This document shows, piece after piece, positions 47,794 to 60,940 of a DNA stretch of 64,000 bases (positions are counted from its first letter, which is position 1; each line of letters opens with the position of its first letter). Source of the DNA: Carnegiea gigantea (Eukaryota; Streptophyta; Magnoliopsida; Caryophyllales; Cactaceae). The notes under the pieces were generated by a model that had not been told where the DNA came from, searched no databases, and saw nothing but the letters and a program-made list of their open reading frames with translations. The stretch spans positions 211,001 through 275,000 of the forward strand of contig JAKOGI010000816.1 of the NCBI GenBank assembly GCA_029747015.1, given 5' to 3'. Made by a program: the position numbers and the translations under genes.

Positions 47794-48735
47794 ATAATTA
47801 TGAATTTTTTATTTTCTTTTTTTTGCCCATGCATTATTTGGATTGAATTGATTAACAGATAGAGGTAGAGTACTTGTTGGAGGTTTGATCTGGTTCGAAG
47901 CTGTTGTGTTCAAGTGAGAGCTAAGGCCCCAATTAAGCAGCAACTAATTTTTGAGGAATTTGCAAGGGCTACTCCTTTTTTTTGTTATCTTAAGTCACTC
48001 TTTAGCTTGCATCTACTTTTGTTATTGAGATAAATTGGATTTAGAACTGGTTTTCTTATGGCATGAGAGTCACATGTTCTAATCTCTAGCTTCTATACGT
48101 GTCATTTGGTCCCTTGCGCTTTTGCATTTTCTCTCCTTCAATTTGTTGTCCTGGCTTACATTCGTGTTACCACCAAGTTGAAGGAGGGTTTGATGTTTCT
48201 TTCTATGACAGATGTTGGTATGGGCTTGTTACTTTTGGTCCTTTGCTCTTGGTTTATCAAATTAGCAAAATTGATCTGGGATTACACTCCTTGTCGAAAC
48301 TTTATGTTGGTCTCTCATTACCGAGAATGTAGGCATGATTTTTCTGGCAAACTAGGATTTGTTTAGCAATGCTGCATGTATGTAATTACTAATCTAAAAT
48401 AGCCTATGCGATATGGATTGAGTCTGTACATGGTGAGAGGTTATGAAGTTTTCAGTTCATGGCCCAAGGCCAGTCTTCTAAATGATCCATATGGATGAAT
48501 TGAGCCCTTGCTCTTTTGCTATCATTTGGCGTCTATATGGAATCATTGTTTTCACAAGCATGTGATATGATTTATGGCTACAAATTTAGTCTTTTGTTGC
48601 ATGTTCATCGTCAATGAAACTTACTATCTATATTTTGCTAAGGCGAGGGGGGAGAATATTCTTTGTTCAAACATCAAGGTTGTTTATCCGACCGATCTAT
48701 TTGGATAAAGTGAAACAGTTTCTCTTTGCATATCT
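47794..48735. other. Spacer before LINE copy 3, no gene recognised
   Basis: Contains an 86-codon + frame at 48106-48366 that is hydrophobic but has no recognisable motif. It may be a decayed LINE ORF1 or 5' leader, but I cannot show this. Confidence 0.35.
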
Positions 48736-50995
48736 GTTATAATGAAAATCATTAGTTGGAATGTGCATGGAGCTAAAAAAAAAAAAACTCAAATGATTGA
48801 GGAAATTAAGTATGTCAAGAAAACTTGCCAGCTTGACATTTTATTTTTAATTAAACAATAGTTTCCATAGGTAATGCGAATGTAACTATTAAAAAACTTG
48901 GTTTTCAATATTCAACGGTTCCCTGCTAATCACTAAGGTGGAATTTGGCTTCTCAGAAATTCTATGAATATTCAAGCACAACTGCTTCTGAAAGAAGATA
49001 GAATAGTTTATCTTTTAGTTACTAAAAGTAGGGCAGCTAAACAATGCATTGCTTCGACAGTTTATGCACGGCTCAAAAGAGAGACAAGAATGTTTTCTGA
49101 AAACATTGACAAGATTTAACTTCATTATTCAACGCACCATGGCTTTTGATAGGTGATTTTAATGAAATGTTGTGTGCCTCAAATAAAGTAGGTGGAATCC
49201 CTTTGTCATAACAAAAGACAGAAAGATTGCGGGATTTCCTTGAAATTATCAAGGGCATGATGCCAATGTATCTGGAAGACAAGTTGCCTAGATTGCCTAG
49301 AAAAAAATTCCTGAGAGGGAAATTAATGTATGAAAAACTTGATAGAGTAATTTCCAAATATGATAGTTTACAGTTATTTCCTAATTATCGAATCATAAAC
49401 GACCCATTTATATACTCAGATCATGCATTTGTCTATTTAGATATAGAGCCATAGTTTTGAGCAGGAAAGGAACAAAGTTTAAGCACAAACATTCTTGGAG
49501 CCAATAACAAGAGGTCTACAAACTAGTTAAAGATAATTGGAAAAACATGTCCAAGAACACCAATGTTCCAAATTGCACAAAAACTTAGACTTATTAAATT
49601 CTATCTCAAAACATGGACTAAAAGCACCTTCGGGAACTTCCATGATAAAATCATTTGTGACACGTCCAAAATTAATGAAGTAGAAGAGAAGCTATTGCAC
49701 CAACCTAATAGTATAAGACTCAATAACTTGCACTTTCGACTTCTTAAGCAAAGGGAACACATGCTGCTCTTTAACCAAAAATATTGGGAAAATTTAGTCC
49801 GGAAAGGATGCCTAGTGAATGGAGATAGAAACTCTCACTTCTTTCACCAATCAGTTAAATCACGGAAAGTGCATAGTAAAATCGTTAAAATCAAATATGA
49901 ATATGGTGTATGGTTAAACGAGAAGCAACAAATTGCTGAAAAATTTATTACCGATTTCTCTTCTTGCTTCAAATCTTCTCAGCAATGCTCCTCCTTTTTA
50001 GACATTTAAATTCAATAATCTGTTCAGCAAGAGATTATCCAACATTTACTTGAACCGTTCACTAACTTAGAAATTAAAGAAGTAGTATTCCGATTGGAGA
50101 AACACAAAGTTCCAGGCCCAGATGGCGTTGGAGCAGCCTTTTTTCAAGATCGCTTGAATGTTATCCACAACGATATCTATCAAGCAGTTAGATCCTTCTT
50201 TCGAGAAGGAAAACTATTAAGACAGGTTAACCATAATCCTTACCCCTAAAATGGATAATCCAACTGCCACAGCTCATTTTAGACCAATTAGTCTCTGTAA
50301 CACTTTCTGCAAAATCATTTCTAAATTACTAGTTAACTGTATGAGGCCTGTCCTAGAAAAAATAATCGACCCCATGCAAAGTGCATTTATATCTATACGC
50401 TCCATTCATGATAATATACGACTCACGCATGAGGTTATTAACAAATTTAGAAATATGAAAGGCAAAAAATCTTGGTCTGCACTCAGCTTAATATGGAGAA
50501 AGCTTATGATCGAGTAGAATGGAATTTTCTATTCTTTGCCCTAAAACAATTGGGGCTTCATGACAAATAGGTTCAATTGATTAAGGAATGTGTTACCACA
50601 CTGTCCTATTCTATCATTATTAATGATGAAATTTGTGAAAATTTTAAATTTTCAAGAGGAATTCGATAGGGTAATCCTCTATCACCTTATCTTTTTATTA
50701 TACATGTGGAGGTCTCAACAAGGACCCTAAGTGATGGACAAAAAAATAAGAAAAGTGGGATCAGTTTCAAAATTGCAACATCAGCAAAGAAATTACCTTG
50801 TCTTTTGTTTACCAATGGTAGCCTAATCTTTTGCAGAACTAATTCATAATCTTGTCAGGCTCTGAATGAGATTTTGGATAACTTCTCTAATTGTTCTGGC
50901 CAACTAATTAATTTCGAAAATCTTCAGCCACCTTTTCCCGGAATGCAACATCGTCTAATAAGCATAATGTTTTTACAATCTTTAACATCATGCAA
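48736..50995 (+). mobile_element. LINE-1 copy 3, ORF2 remnant, 3' truncated
   Basis: Starts with KIISWNVHGAKKKK near 48742 (endonuclease opening). GDFNEML is near 49156, and SDHAF near 49418 follows a deletion of the middle of the endonuclease. The pre-RT region reads FNQKYWENLVRKGC and GDRNSHFFHQSVKSR. RT motifs are decayed: VPGPDGVG is kept, LNMEKAYDRVEWNF is in a shifted frame, GIR-stop-GNPLSPYLF, and the FADD position reads FTNG. Homology to LINE ORF2 runs to about 50995 and stops abruptly where duplication unit 3 begins. It belongs to a different lineage from copy 1. Confidence 0.8.
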
Positions 50996-51292
50996 TAAGG
51001 GTAGATGTAGCTTCACCCCCAAATCCCATTTAATGCCTATGTACAAGGAGACCCTGTTTTACTGTCTCTTGACCTGCAACTCTGAGCTAAGTTCAGAAAC
51101 ATGCTTAATGTCATGTGGCCATGCTAATGGGAAATCTAGGAATATGGAGAGTTTTAAATTAACAGAAGTGCGAAACAAAAATTTAGAGGTAGATAGATAG
51201 CAATAAATAAATAAATTGTAGCATCAATTCAGCATCATTATAAGTATCACAATAGCAAAACAAGTCTCCTAACATAAATAGTGTCAAACTAT

Positions 51293-54200
51293 TTACGTTA
51301 CTGTAACCTCAACATCTTCACGTAATCCCTGTATTTTGGAAAGGAAATCCTGTTGTGCTCCTTCACCCCATGATTTTGCACTCACAATGGCCAATTGCTT
51401 AAGCATAACAGCATGCTCCAACAAATAAAGCACAAAATCAATTTGTCCTGAAGCTCCATCAAATCCACGAAGTGCAACAAAAGTTAGATGTTCAGCTTTG
51501 TAATTGACAGGCACACGATGATTATGCTCTTCAAGGTTTTTGGTATTACGTATCTGCACATATAATACAACCCATGTTATGCTCATTTCATATATGACGA
51601 AGTACCCCTTGTTAAAGAATCAACATCCTAATATCGAGTTCTTACTTGTAGACCCCAAACAAGACCAAAAACATGCCAAGAAATCCAGATATAACCTTAC
51701 TAAGCATGTATTTCAGGTACAGACTCAGGTGTGAGTAATGTTAAGAAAGAATATTAAGTCTAAGCAATAATCTATAGAAAATCTCAATGGGCATAGGTAT
51801 ATAATGACAGAGTATTGAACCCTACGCTAGTTGGCCACTAGATACAAGGAGACTCACCGACACACGAAGTTTCCTTAGAAGCGGAAATGCTTTTAAAACG
51901 CTAACCATTTTCGCAATCCCAAGTCGTGATCTTTCCAAGAAATACCAGTCTAACCGTGTAACTCCAACGAAGACTTTCAAGCAATTAGGAACACAATCAT
52001 CCTGCATTGGCAAAGCATCAATGATGTTAATTCTTTTATAAAAAAACATTTTGGATTCATCTCTAGCGGGGATGTTCTTAAGCCAACTCTATGAAAAAAA
52101 TATAATCTGCAATATTCACAGTTTTGACAGCCGCATTTGCAATCATTTTAGAACAATAAATGAAACTTTTAAGATCAAACAACAAATTTAACCAAATAGG
52201 AGACTTTGCAAGAAGTTTCTCAAATTCCAAAGCTTATATAAGGAACATGCCAATACTTCTCCCTATCCCAACCTACCTTCTTCCTCTCTCGTCCCAAAGT
52301 ACCCTCCCTACAACATGTAAAATAATCCCTATTAAGATATACTCTTAGGTTAAGCTAGAAGATCCTTACTTACAAAGCTTGCATAAATAATTCATAAAGT
52401 AAGAAAAACCAAATTATTGATTTTTACTATAGATCATGCATCAAACCTGAACAGGCCATTACGTAGATAATTATAAGAATGTTTATGTTTAATACTTCAT
52501 ATTTTAAAATTTTAGTCTATACAGATTGTGGTGAATCTGAACACCATGACAGAGAAATGAGACTCCCAAAAACTGGCATTACAATCCAATGGAGAACCTA
52601 TCATTTTCTTAAACAGCTAAAACATCTAGATATTTCTCAAACTGAACATACTGAGTGATTGCAAAACAATCACTTAAACAACTAGCTGAACAAATCAAAG
52701 CATCGATATAAAACTTGGGGGAACTAAAGAGAGAAATAATAAAAGAAACAAGAACTTTTGATCACTTACTGATTTACCATGGTATGACACACAAACTGTC
52801 TCTAGCATTGGTGCCTCCTCTGGAATGCGCTTGAACAGATAAGGCATTGTCAAGCTTGTTGCAGAACAGCAAAAAGTCTTTAGGTTAGGTACACCAACAA
52901 GATTGCCTCTGATAGCTCTTTTACCAAAGATTGACAAAAAGACGAGGTTGACATTTGACAGGTATATCTGCTCAACCCCGCGACAATACCTAATCCTGAA
53001 CTTCTTCAGTGACCGCAGACAACTTAGGCTTAATTCCTCAGGAAGGGTGCATGTATCGAAAAACAAATCCACCAGTCTAGGCAATCCAGAAAGCATTGTC
53101 TGCAGATCATAATGAGCTAAAAATGACAACCCCAAGGTGAGACTTTTCAAAGCACTGATGTGCTTGGCAAAGTCTGGCCTCAGGTTACAGCCACATAACT
53201 GAAGGCACTTCAAATTGCACTGGGTAGTGTCAAACAGCTCACTGCCCATAACATACTGGTCATCTTCAAATGATAATTCAGAATCATCGTCATGTAAAAG
53301 AGAGCCCGTTTGACAGTACAAGACAACACCCATGATCTGTACACCCATTCTGACAGCGAATCGGATCCACTCATCAATATCATCCTTGCTGCTACTAGTA
53401 AGGCAGAAACGCAGATGAAAATAACGGACATGGTTGCCTCTGAAAGATGCTAGGAACCGATTAACATTATTTACGAATGCATCCCGATACATAGGACAAA
53501 AGTGCTCATAATGGTCACAATTTACAACATTTACTAAACCTTGATGCCAATGAAGTTGTATCCGAGAAGGGGATAAGCAAATTTCATTCCATCTTCTGGA
53601 TATCACACTTGCTTTGATACGATCCCTCAATGAAACCCTTGACATAATGAAGTCCAAAACTTCGTCAGGCAATTCGCTAATACGATCCCTCTGTCAAAAA
53701 ACCAAAAAAAAGGGTGCCACATTTAGGGTCTGTTCCTTTCATGTGTAAATTAGAGTAGGTAAAAGGGTGAATTGGGTTGAAATAGGTTGAGGTGGGTTGA
53801 AGTAAGTTGAAATAGATTAAAGTAAGTTGAATTTTTTTATGTGATAATTGAACTTAGTTAAAATAGTGAAAGTGGGTTGAAGTAGGTTGAAGTGGGTTAA
53901 AATAAATTGAGGTTGATATTTTAAAATTCACCCACGAAAAAAACATGCCCTTAATAAGGGCCCCAACATTCTTCTGAGGGAAACAGTCAGGGGCTGGAAG
54001 ACGGTTGATTAAACATCGACATTGACGGCATAATGATTGGATGTAGTAGTATTGTATTACAAGGAAAAGGTGAAATTTTCAAAAATTGAAATTTGTCATG
54101 AAAACAGACTAATGCAAAAGCCTCGTGTCATGTAATAAATTGAATTTGAAATCAAAATCGAAATCAAGATCAAGTGAGTGAAAGACGAAGTTAATAATTG

Positions 54201-54516
54201 GCAAAATATTAGATCTTTGAATGGTAGCACAATGGAATTTGATTGCAGGTATGTTGTATTTTCTATAACATGAGAGAGAGAGGGAGAGAGAGAGTACCTG
54301 AGTGAAATAGGCAGCACTGGCATTGAGACACCGACAAAGCTTGGGAGGAAGCTCCTCCTCCTGTGATATCTCTGCAATCATCTCTCTGTCTCTCCCCTTT
54401 GCGTTGTTCCTGCCGATCATCTCTCTATCTGCTTGGTTAAAAATAAAAGGCGTACTCTGAGTTGAGCCTAAAGCTTCTTTCGATCTGGTCTGGTTACGCC
54501 TACACTTGGAAAACAT
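51293..54516 (-). CDS. F-box/LRR/FBD protein, A type (gene D), intact
   Basis: Close paralogue of gene A and likely also an SCF adaptor. Exons in minus order: 54516-54298, 53690-52770, 52001-51858 and 51553-51293 (stop). All are phase 0 with GT..AG borders, giving 514 residues. Exon 1 is identical at the protein level to gene A. The F-box (ELPDEVLDFIMSRVSLRDRI) and LRR-like repeats follow. Compared with A it lacks about five residues in the acidic loop after LYCQTG and gains one residue in the FBD exon (EEHNHRVPVNY). No stop or splice-site change is seen. Near-identity of exon 1 and its flanks to gene A suggests a recent copy or gene conversion. Confidence 0.85.
53726..53950. mobile_element. 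Tourist-like MITE in intron 1 of gene D
   Basis: Same position and orientation as in A and A', with TTA at 53723-53725 and 53951-53953. One terminus has drifted (GTTCCTTTCATG). Confidence 0.75.
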
Positions 54517-54806
54517 CCGCTTTAGAGTTTATCCACGATCTAAATTCTAAATTCTAAATGTTAAACTAAAAGTTTACATTTTTTTGTCACACAAAATTAA
54601 AATTATACATGTGAATAATCATCTGACGTATGAAACCTAGAAAATGGAGCAAATATGCAACGAAGAACCCTAATTTATTAATTTATGAAACTAAAACACT
54701 AAATCCACCAATTATTTAACACAAATTTGATTAAAATCAGTAAATTAAACATAATAGTTCACAAAAGAACCTCATTATAAACCAAAGTTACGGATTTACC
54801 TCAAAT

Positions 54807-55109
54807 TTGTCTTTTAGCTTTGGGGCTCAAATTCTGAATCAGGAACTGACAGCGACTGAGCGAAGGCGGGTGGCAGACGAGTACTGGCAGCGCGGCGGCG
54901 GCGAATTTCAGAGCCTGTGGAAGCAACCACCGAGGCAAAGTCTCCGAATCAGGCGACGGACAGAGGTTGAATGGGGCTGGAAGCGGTGCGGCAGCTCTAC
55001 TTACGGGGCAGGAGGTTCGGATCTGGGAATTGGACGACCAAGAATGGAAGAAGCTGGAGCAAATCGTGATAGAGGACGCGGGTCATATAATGGGTTTGCT
55101 TGTATATAA
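54807..55109. other. Conserved GC-rich block upstream of gene D
   Basis: Counterpart of 25947-26294. It keeps the QEWKKLEQIVIEDAGHI frame and contains about 17 additional bases (gcaggaggttcggatct) that change the flanking frame to GQEVRIWELDD. No family recognised. Confidence 0.35.
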
Positions 55110-55186
55110 AGTTCAAGAATTATATCTTGTGCTGGATTATGTTTCCTAATGTGAGTCCTACTTGTATGCCAATCTAAATTAAGAGT

Positions 55187-55865
55187 TTAAGAGCATCTCC
55201 GATAATGACCCAATTTTTTTGACTCACAATCCTCCCTCTCTTTAATGTAAGACTCATCACTTTGACTCACCAAATAAAATAATATTTATAGACCTCATAC
55301 TTAACAATATTTATTTAATTTAGCTTTTATGTTATGATTTTATTTAGTTTTATTAGTTTTGTGCAAAAATAGTTTGCATATAATACTTTGATAACACAAC
55401 TAATTAAATATTTATATTTTTTAAAAAAAAATCAACAAGTTTAAACTTTAAAAAAATTCACACATGCTTCAATATTTGAAAAATAATTTATGGGTATCTA
55501 ATTCAATAAAAATAATTTGTTTTTCTTTGAAAAAAAATTCAAGCAAAAAAAAATCATCAAATCTTATCAACAAATGTTTATCCAAAAGAATCTAAAAGGA
55601 AAATAAGGGCCTACCTAAAAAAAAATTTCAATTGAACATAGTAGAATTACCCAACCCAATAATTTTTCCTCCAAAGAAAAAATCAAAGAAGCAAAAAAAA
55701 AAAAAAAGGAAAAGCATAGCTAGCTGCCCCCCGAGCCGCTCACCTGGGCGAGCCAACTCGTGAGCCGCGACAGGCGAGCCGACCAGTGCACAACCACCAG
55801 CGGCTCACGCAAGTGTCGAGGCCAACTTTTGGCACGCGGGCGCTCTGTTGGAAGTGCTCTAAGGT
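55187..55865. mobile_element. MITE with GAGCATCTCCAA termini (unit 3 copy)
   Basis: Left end TTAAGAGCATCTCCGATAAT and right end ttggaagtgctctaagg, as in unit 2. This copy keeps about 200 bases of AT-rich interior that unit 2 has lost, plus the same GC-rich gagccgctcacc block near 55730-55850. Confidence 0.5.
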
Positions 55866-56200
55866 GAGAAGAATTGCTTGTGTATAAAGTTCATGGGTAT
55901 CACGACTTGTAATGGTAGAGAAATACAAACAGAAGCTTCGGTCATCTCCCTCTCCTCCCAAGCTCCAATTCTTCATGGTTTTAGAGCAAACCCTAAACTA
56001 GAGACATCATGGCTAAAGATGACAAAACCAAAGATGATGAACCCAAAGAGGTTCAACCGAGAGATTTCATTATTGATGCTCAAAGTCCGTACTTTTTGCA
56101 TCCTTCAAATTTACTAGGTGCAATTATTGTCACGGTGAGATTTAATGGGAAAAAATTACAACCTATGGAGCAGGTCATACGAACATCATTAAAAGGGTAG
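55866..56200 (+). mobile_element. Copia LTR tail, primer-binding site and gag start (unit 3 copy)
   Basis: TGGTTTTAGAGCA (55976-55988) is a primer-binding-site-like sequence. The gag start here keeps its ATG at 56009 (MAKDDKTKDDEPKEVQ) and reads SPYFLHPSNLLG, ending at a stop near 56200. The rest of the element, including the CCT segment, is absent. The next 135 bases (56201-56335) match nothing else in the window. Confidence 0.7.
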
Positions 56201-56335
56201 CTCTGATGTTTCATTTGAGATTGGAGAAGACCCTTTAGGATCTGACCCATTTGTCAAAATCCAATCTTTTTCTTTGGATTGTAAGAGGCTTGGGTCAGAA
56301 ATCTCTAGGGTAAGCAGCCCCATTACCAGACCTTC

Positions 56336-58745
56336 CCCCAGATTAGGACAATATTTGAAAATAATTAAGGATTATCTTCTATAGCCAAACATTACCCCAA
56401 AGCATCCACCTGCATAGGAGAATTAGCTAAAATCACTCCAATTCAAGGATTGGGTGGGCACGTGCCAATTAATCTTCCTATTGCAATCTACTTTCTATCC
56501 CTACCTCCCCAAACACTAACCTCATCTCAGCCCACCAGAAGTAATCTGTATCCAACCGCAATTTTATGTGATTTGCTTAAAAAGCTTGTGTGAGGCACAT
56601 GCCAATCCCTCTTTCCACATCAATCTGCTTCTTTTCCTCACTACTTTTATGCTTCTAAAATCTCTACACAAATGGGATTGGTTTGCGTAAATAAGTTACC
56701 CCGACGAGGACGTTTGATGGGAAACATGTCTCTTCCATAAAATTGCTCCTTCAATCGACCAATTGCCCATAATACCCATGTAATCATCTTTCAGCATAAC
56801 ATGAGAAATTTAAGAGCAGACAACTCCAGATATCTCTCTCTATCTCTCTCTTCCCTCGTTCTCTGTTTTTAGGTAATCATTGTATCCAGTTGGAAATGGG
56901 CTTACTAGGAACCATATCCTGTGATTCTCATTGGGACATAGCAAGGGATGCTCTTGACATGTGTATTGGCAATCAGGGTGGGGCTCTATCTCTGAGATGA
57001 GATGATAGAGACTGATAGAGAGCTTGAATTGAATGGTTGGCCATTGATCGCAGTTGGAGGTGATCCTTTTGGATCAAATGATATGCAGACCCAAATTACG
57101 ATTAACTTGTCTTTCCTTCACAACCCTAGCATGCACTATTCATTTAGAGATCTAGAGATTACAAACAAGACTTCATTTGCATTAAAAGATCAGAGGCAAA
57201 GATATTACAAGTCCATGGGGATGTAAATCAAATGACTTTGCCTTTCCAGAGGCAAATGGCCCAACAAATGGCATCCTTATCATGTGCAAGAGCCAGGTCT
57301 TCTTATGATGCCCTCTATTTTCAACCAGTTGCAATTCGCAAATAGTTGAGGAAGGCTCTGTAAGGGCATTTACTGGTCTTTATCTCCACATAAGATAAGG
57401 TTTGGCTTGGGGGGTGTTTTTTTAAAGCTAATGGAAGGGACCAAGGCGCCTAGGTGGTGCCTCTAAAGAGAGCTCTATTTGGCACGAAAGGAGTCATGTA
57501 GTTTGTCTTCATAATACCAAGGCTAGCTCTCATGATACACTAATTAGTCAACTTTGGTGCACTCCTCTTGCATGGCCCTCCTGAGATCCTTGGCTTGATC
57601 GAAGAGAAAAGATAGCAATTGTTCCAGGTTGGATTGCTTTCTAGCATGTGGGGACTGGGCATAACACTGCCCTAGTTTTATTCAAAACATATGGCCTCAA
57701 CCTCTGTCCAACATTTTCCAATTTGCATAGAGAAGGACTCTGAAAGATATGGGAGACTCGAAGATGTTCCATTTAAATATAAGAATATAAAGCAGAAGGC
57801 TAATGGATTTAATGCTCCCATCACGAAGGATGGTAAGATGCAGAAGTCAAAGGATCTATGATTTCATGACATTTAAAAACTTGAGGGTCAAGAAAGATTT
57901 GAAAAAGTAGAATAGAGAAGTCTTCAGCACATCAAGGCTCATGCTACGTAAAGATAATCTCATCAGCACCCTCAAGTCACTGGGAAACAATCGAGCTTAG
58001 GAATATGGACCATAGAGATGTTGTTCATCGATGACATCTCTTGGAAACATAAATTTAGAGCTTAGTGACTAAAAACAAATAATCACAATATGAGATTATT
58101 CTATCGGATGGCGAATTTCACATAAAGTTTAACTTCACATCTTCAAAGGTGGTATTGTGGATGGGACCTGCAAGAGATTTGGTCATCGATGACATCTCTT
58201 GGAGACATAAATCTAGAGCTTTGGACTAAAAACAAATTATAATAATACAGGATTCTTCTATCATATGGCCAATTTCATATGAAGTTTAACTTTGCATCTT
58301 CAAAGGTGGTATTGTGGATGGGACCTGCTTTGATACAATGGTGAGGTATCAAATATGCTAGTCAAGGTCTCTAGAATGAATTCCCACACTAATCTTCTAA
58401 AATTAAATAATTCCCAAGCTACTTGCCCTTTGAAAGTGATTACAAGCTACTTTCCACAGCAGTAAAAGTGGTTACCAGCCCAAAACTCTGGAGTTCTTCT
58501 TTTCTTCTCTCCTTCCCATTGTGACTCTTTTCCCTATCACATAAATCTAGTTTCTTCTGGTAACAAAAGAAGACAACAATTTCTTCCTTCGTTCGGTCTG
58601 CATGTTCCTAGTCTGCTAGCACTAAATAGTATACTGCCTGGTTTATTCTTCATTGGAGCACAACTATTCATCAAACTGAACAGGTAAAAGTTTCACCAGA
58701 ACTAACAAGAGACAACAAAAGAAATAAGAACCTTTTATCTCTTAC
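56336..58745 (-). other. Intron-derived sequence of pseudogene C
   Basis: Aligns with intron 2 of B2 (from 42270) and of gene B (from about 28950), with its own deletions (for example near 57145). No exon is present: the 144-bp exon 3 and the FBD exon expected on this side are gone. Confidence 0.7.
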
Positions 58746-60178
58746 CAATTCACCATGGCATATCACATGCAGCTTGGTTAGCATCGGGGCGTGTATTGGA
58801 ATATGGTTGAAAAAATAAGGCGATGTCATCCGTGTTGCAGAACAGCCAAGAGACACTACGTTAGGAGCACGAACACGATCACATTTGACAACTCGTTCCG
58901 TGAAAAGTTGAAAACAGCTAAGGTTAACATGGTACAGGTAAATATGCTGCACCCCACTACAATGCTGTAGCGTAAAAGTCCTCAACAAAGGCAAACAACT
59001 TGGGCTTAATTCCACGGGAAGATCGCATCTCGAGAAGATCAACTCCAACAGATTGGGCAGCCCAGAAAACAACGTTTTCATATCATAATGTGCTAAAAAT
59101 GAGTAAGCCAAGTTGAGAGTTTTCAAACCCCTTAAATGCTTGGCAAAATCTGGCCCTAGGTTACAGCCACCCAATAGTAGGCTCTTTAAATTACACCGGG
59201 GAGTGTCAAACAGCTCAGTGGCTATCATATACTGAATATTTTCGAATGATTGGTCAGGATCATTACCATAAAGGTTTCGGAAGTCAATGCCTGTGTAACA
59301 AAATGAGATAAAACTCATGCTTTGAACGCCCCTTCTAACTGCAAAACGGATCCACCCATCCATATCATTCTTGCTACTACGTGTAAGGCAGAAACGTAAA
59401 TCAAAACGTTTGACATGGCTGCCTCGGAAAGATGATAGGAACCGATTCACATTATTTACAAAAACTTCCCGGTAGAAGGGACAAAATTCAGCATGATTGT
59501 CCTCATCATCACTGTCTGTGTTACCAGTTACTAAACAATTAGCCCAGTCAAGTCGTATCTCAGACGGTGATAAGCAAATCTAGCTCCATCTTTGCGAGAC
59601 CACACTGGCTCTGACACGATCCCTCAAGGAAATCTTTAGCATAATCAAATCAAGCACCTCATCTGGCAGTTCGCTAATACGATCCCTTTGCCCAAAAACA
59701 AAACAAAAAAAAGTGCTAATAAAAAATAAAATTTTAAAAAAGCATGAAACCTGTGGAGGAAAACGCAAACCCTTGTCAGAATGCAGATAAGAATGAATAT
59801 GAGAACATGAGACAACGCACGAGAAAAGCAACGTTCTCAAACAAGGCATGAAGTTGACATCGAACGCAAGCAATGTACTAATTATTCAATCAAATTCAAG
59901 TTTAGTAGACAGAGGCTAAGAATACCAACAGTGAGATCATGTAATCAAAATTAAAATCAAATTAGCGAAAACCGAACTGAATAATTAGCATTCATGTAAA
60001 AGACGAAATTTTTGAATGGGAATTTGATTGCAAGTCTGTCATATTTGTGTAAACAGAGAGAGAGAGATAGTACTTGATTGAAAGAGGCAGACCTGATGTC
60101 GACACAGACACAGCGATGAAGCTTGGCCTGTGGAATTTCTGGAGGCGTCATCTCTCTTTGTTTAGGAACAATTATCAT
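58746..60178 (-). pseudogene. B-type F-box pseudogene C (exons 1 and 2 only)
   Basis: Exon 1 is 60178-60074 (35 codons, MIIVPKQREMTPPEIPQAKL to ASFNQ, donor GTACTA). It is the only B-type first exon left in the window. Exon 2 is about 59687-58746 and reads the whole F-box/LRR part. Three defects are seen. TAG replaces the Lys codon in RWS-K-ICLSP (59580-59582). The acceptor CAG of gene B is CAA here (59688), so splicing would need a shifted site. The exon 3 and FBD exons are deleted. Otherwise the exon 2 frame stays open from 59579 to the donor, so the damage is recent. Confidence 0.85.
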
Positions 60179-60390
60179 CTACGTGCTTGCTTTTCCCTTT
60201 TATAACCAACTCAATTGTTCATTGAATTACACCGTAATCACTCATAAGAGCTTTAGGAGTCAGAACGGACCGGGGCAGTAGATACAAAAGGGGCATCGCT
60301 TTTCCTTGTCAAATCATACCTCTAAGTTGTGCGCACTATTGGCAAGTGCGACACATCCTAATTCATGCACTATGCAAGCAAACATATTTA
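60179..60390. other. 5' flank of pseudogene C
   Basis: Presumed promoter region of the B-type gene (minus strand). No specific element is identified. Confidence 0.4.
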
Positions 60391-60796
60391 GGGCTGGTTC
60401 TTTTTGTGAGTAAATTAGGTGAGTAAAAGAGTGGAGTAAGTTGAAGTAGATTGAGGTGGATTGAAGTAGGTTAAAATTGATATTTTTTTTGAGGTGGGTT
60501 AAAATAAGTTGAAATAGGTTGAAGTGGGTTAATGTAAGTTGAAGTGGGTTGAAGTTAGTATATTTTTTATGTGGTAGGTTGAAGTGGGTTAAAGTGGGTT
60601 AAGATAATGAGAATGTAATTAATGTGTGATAATTTATCAAGTTATCGAAATTTCATGGAATTTTTGTTTATTCTTTTTTATATTTTATATTTTATATTTT
60701 ATATTTTATATTTTATATATTTTATTTTATATTTTATATTTTATATTTTATATTTATTTTTTATTTTTTAATTGACCCACGAAAAGAACATGCCAC
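60391..60796. mobile_element. Tourist-like element, one arm and T-rich core
   Basis: Begins after TTA (60388-60390) with GGGCTGGTTCTTTTTGTG, then GTTGAAGTGG-type repeats, a moderately T-rich core built from TTTATATTTTATATTTTAT units, and a short opposite terminus CCCACGAAAAGAACATGCC. It has one long and one very short arm. The next 100 bases (CAACTTCAACCCACTTCAAC repeats) look like a further arm fragment. Confidence 0.65.
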
Positions 60797-60940
60797 TTGA
60801 AAAAAAAACACCAACTTCAACCCACGAAAACCTACCTCAACCAACTTCAACCCACTTCAACCAACTTCAACCCACTTCAACCAACTTCAACCCATCCCCT
60901 TCATAATTTTAATAATTTGTAAAGTATCATGTGAGATTTA

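Larger units (their letters stand above)
50996..60240. repeat. Duplication unit 3 (gene D plus pseudogene C)
   Basis: Left edge at taaggg (50996), matching 22137. It contains an A-type gene, its 5' block, the GAGCATCTCCAA MITE, a Copia gag start, then a B-type pseudogene from 56335. The region between Copia and C that holds exons 3-4 in the other B copies is missing. Confidence 0.85.

Noticed and set aside
48106..48366. 86-residue hydrophobic + frame before LINE copy 3
   Set aside because: No LINE ORF1 motif (DUF4283 or zinc knuckle) and no other family could be recognised; alternative overlapping frames exist.
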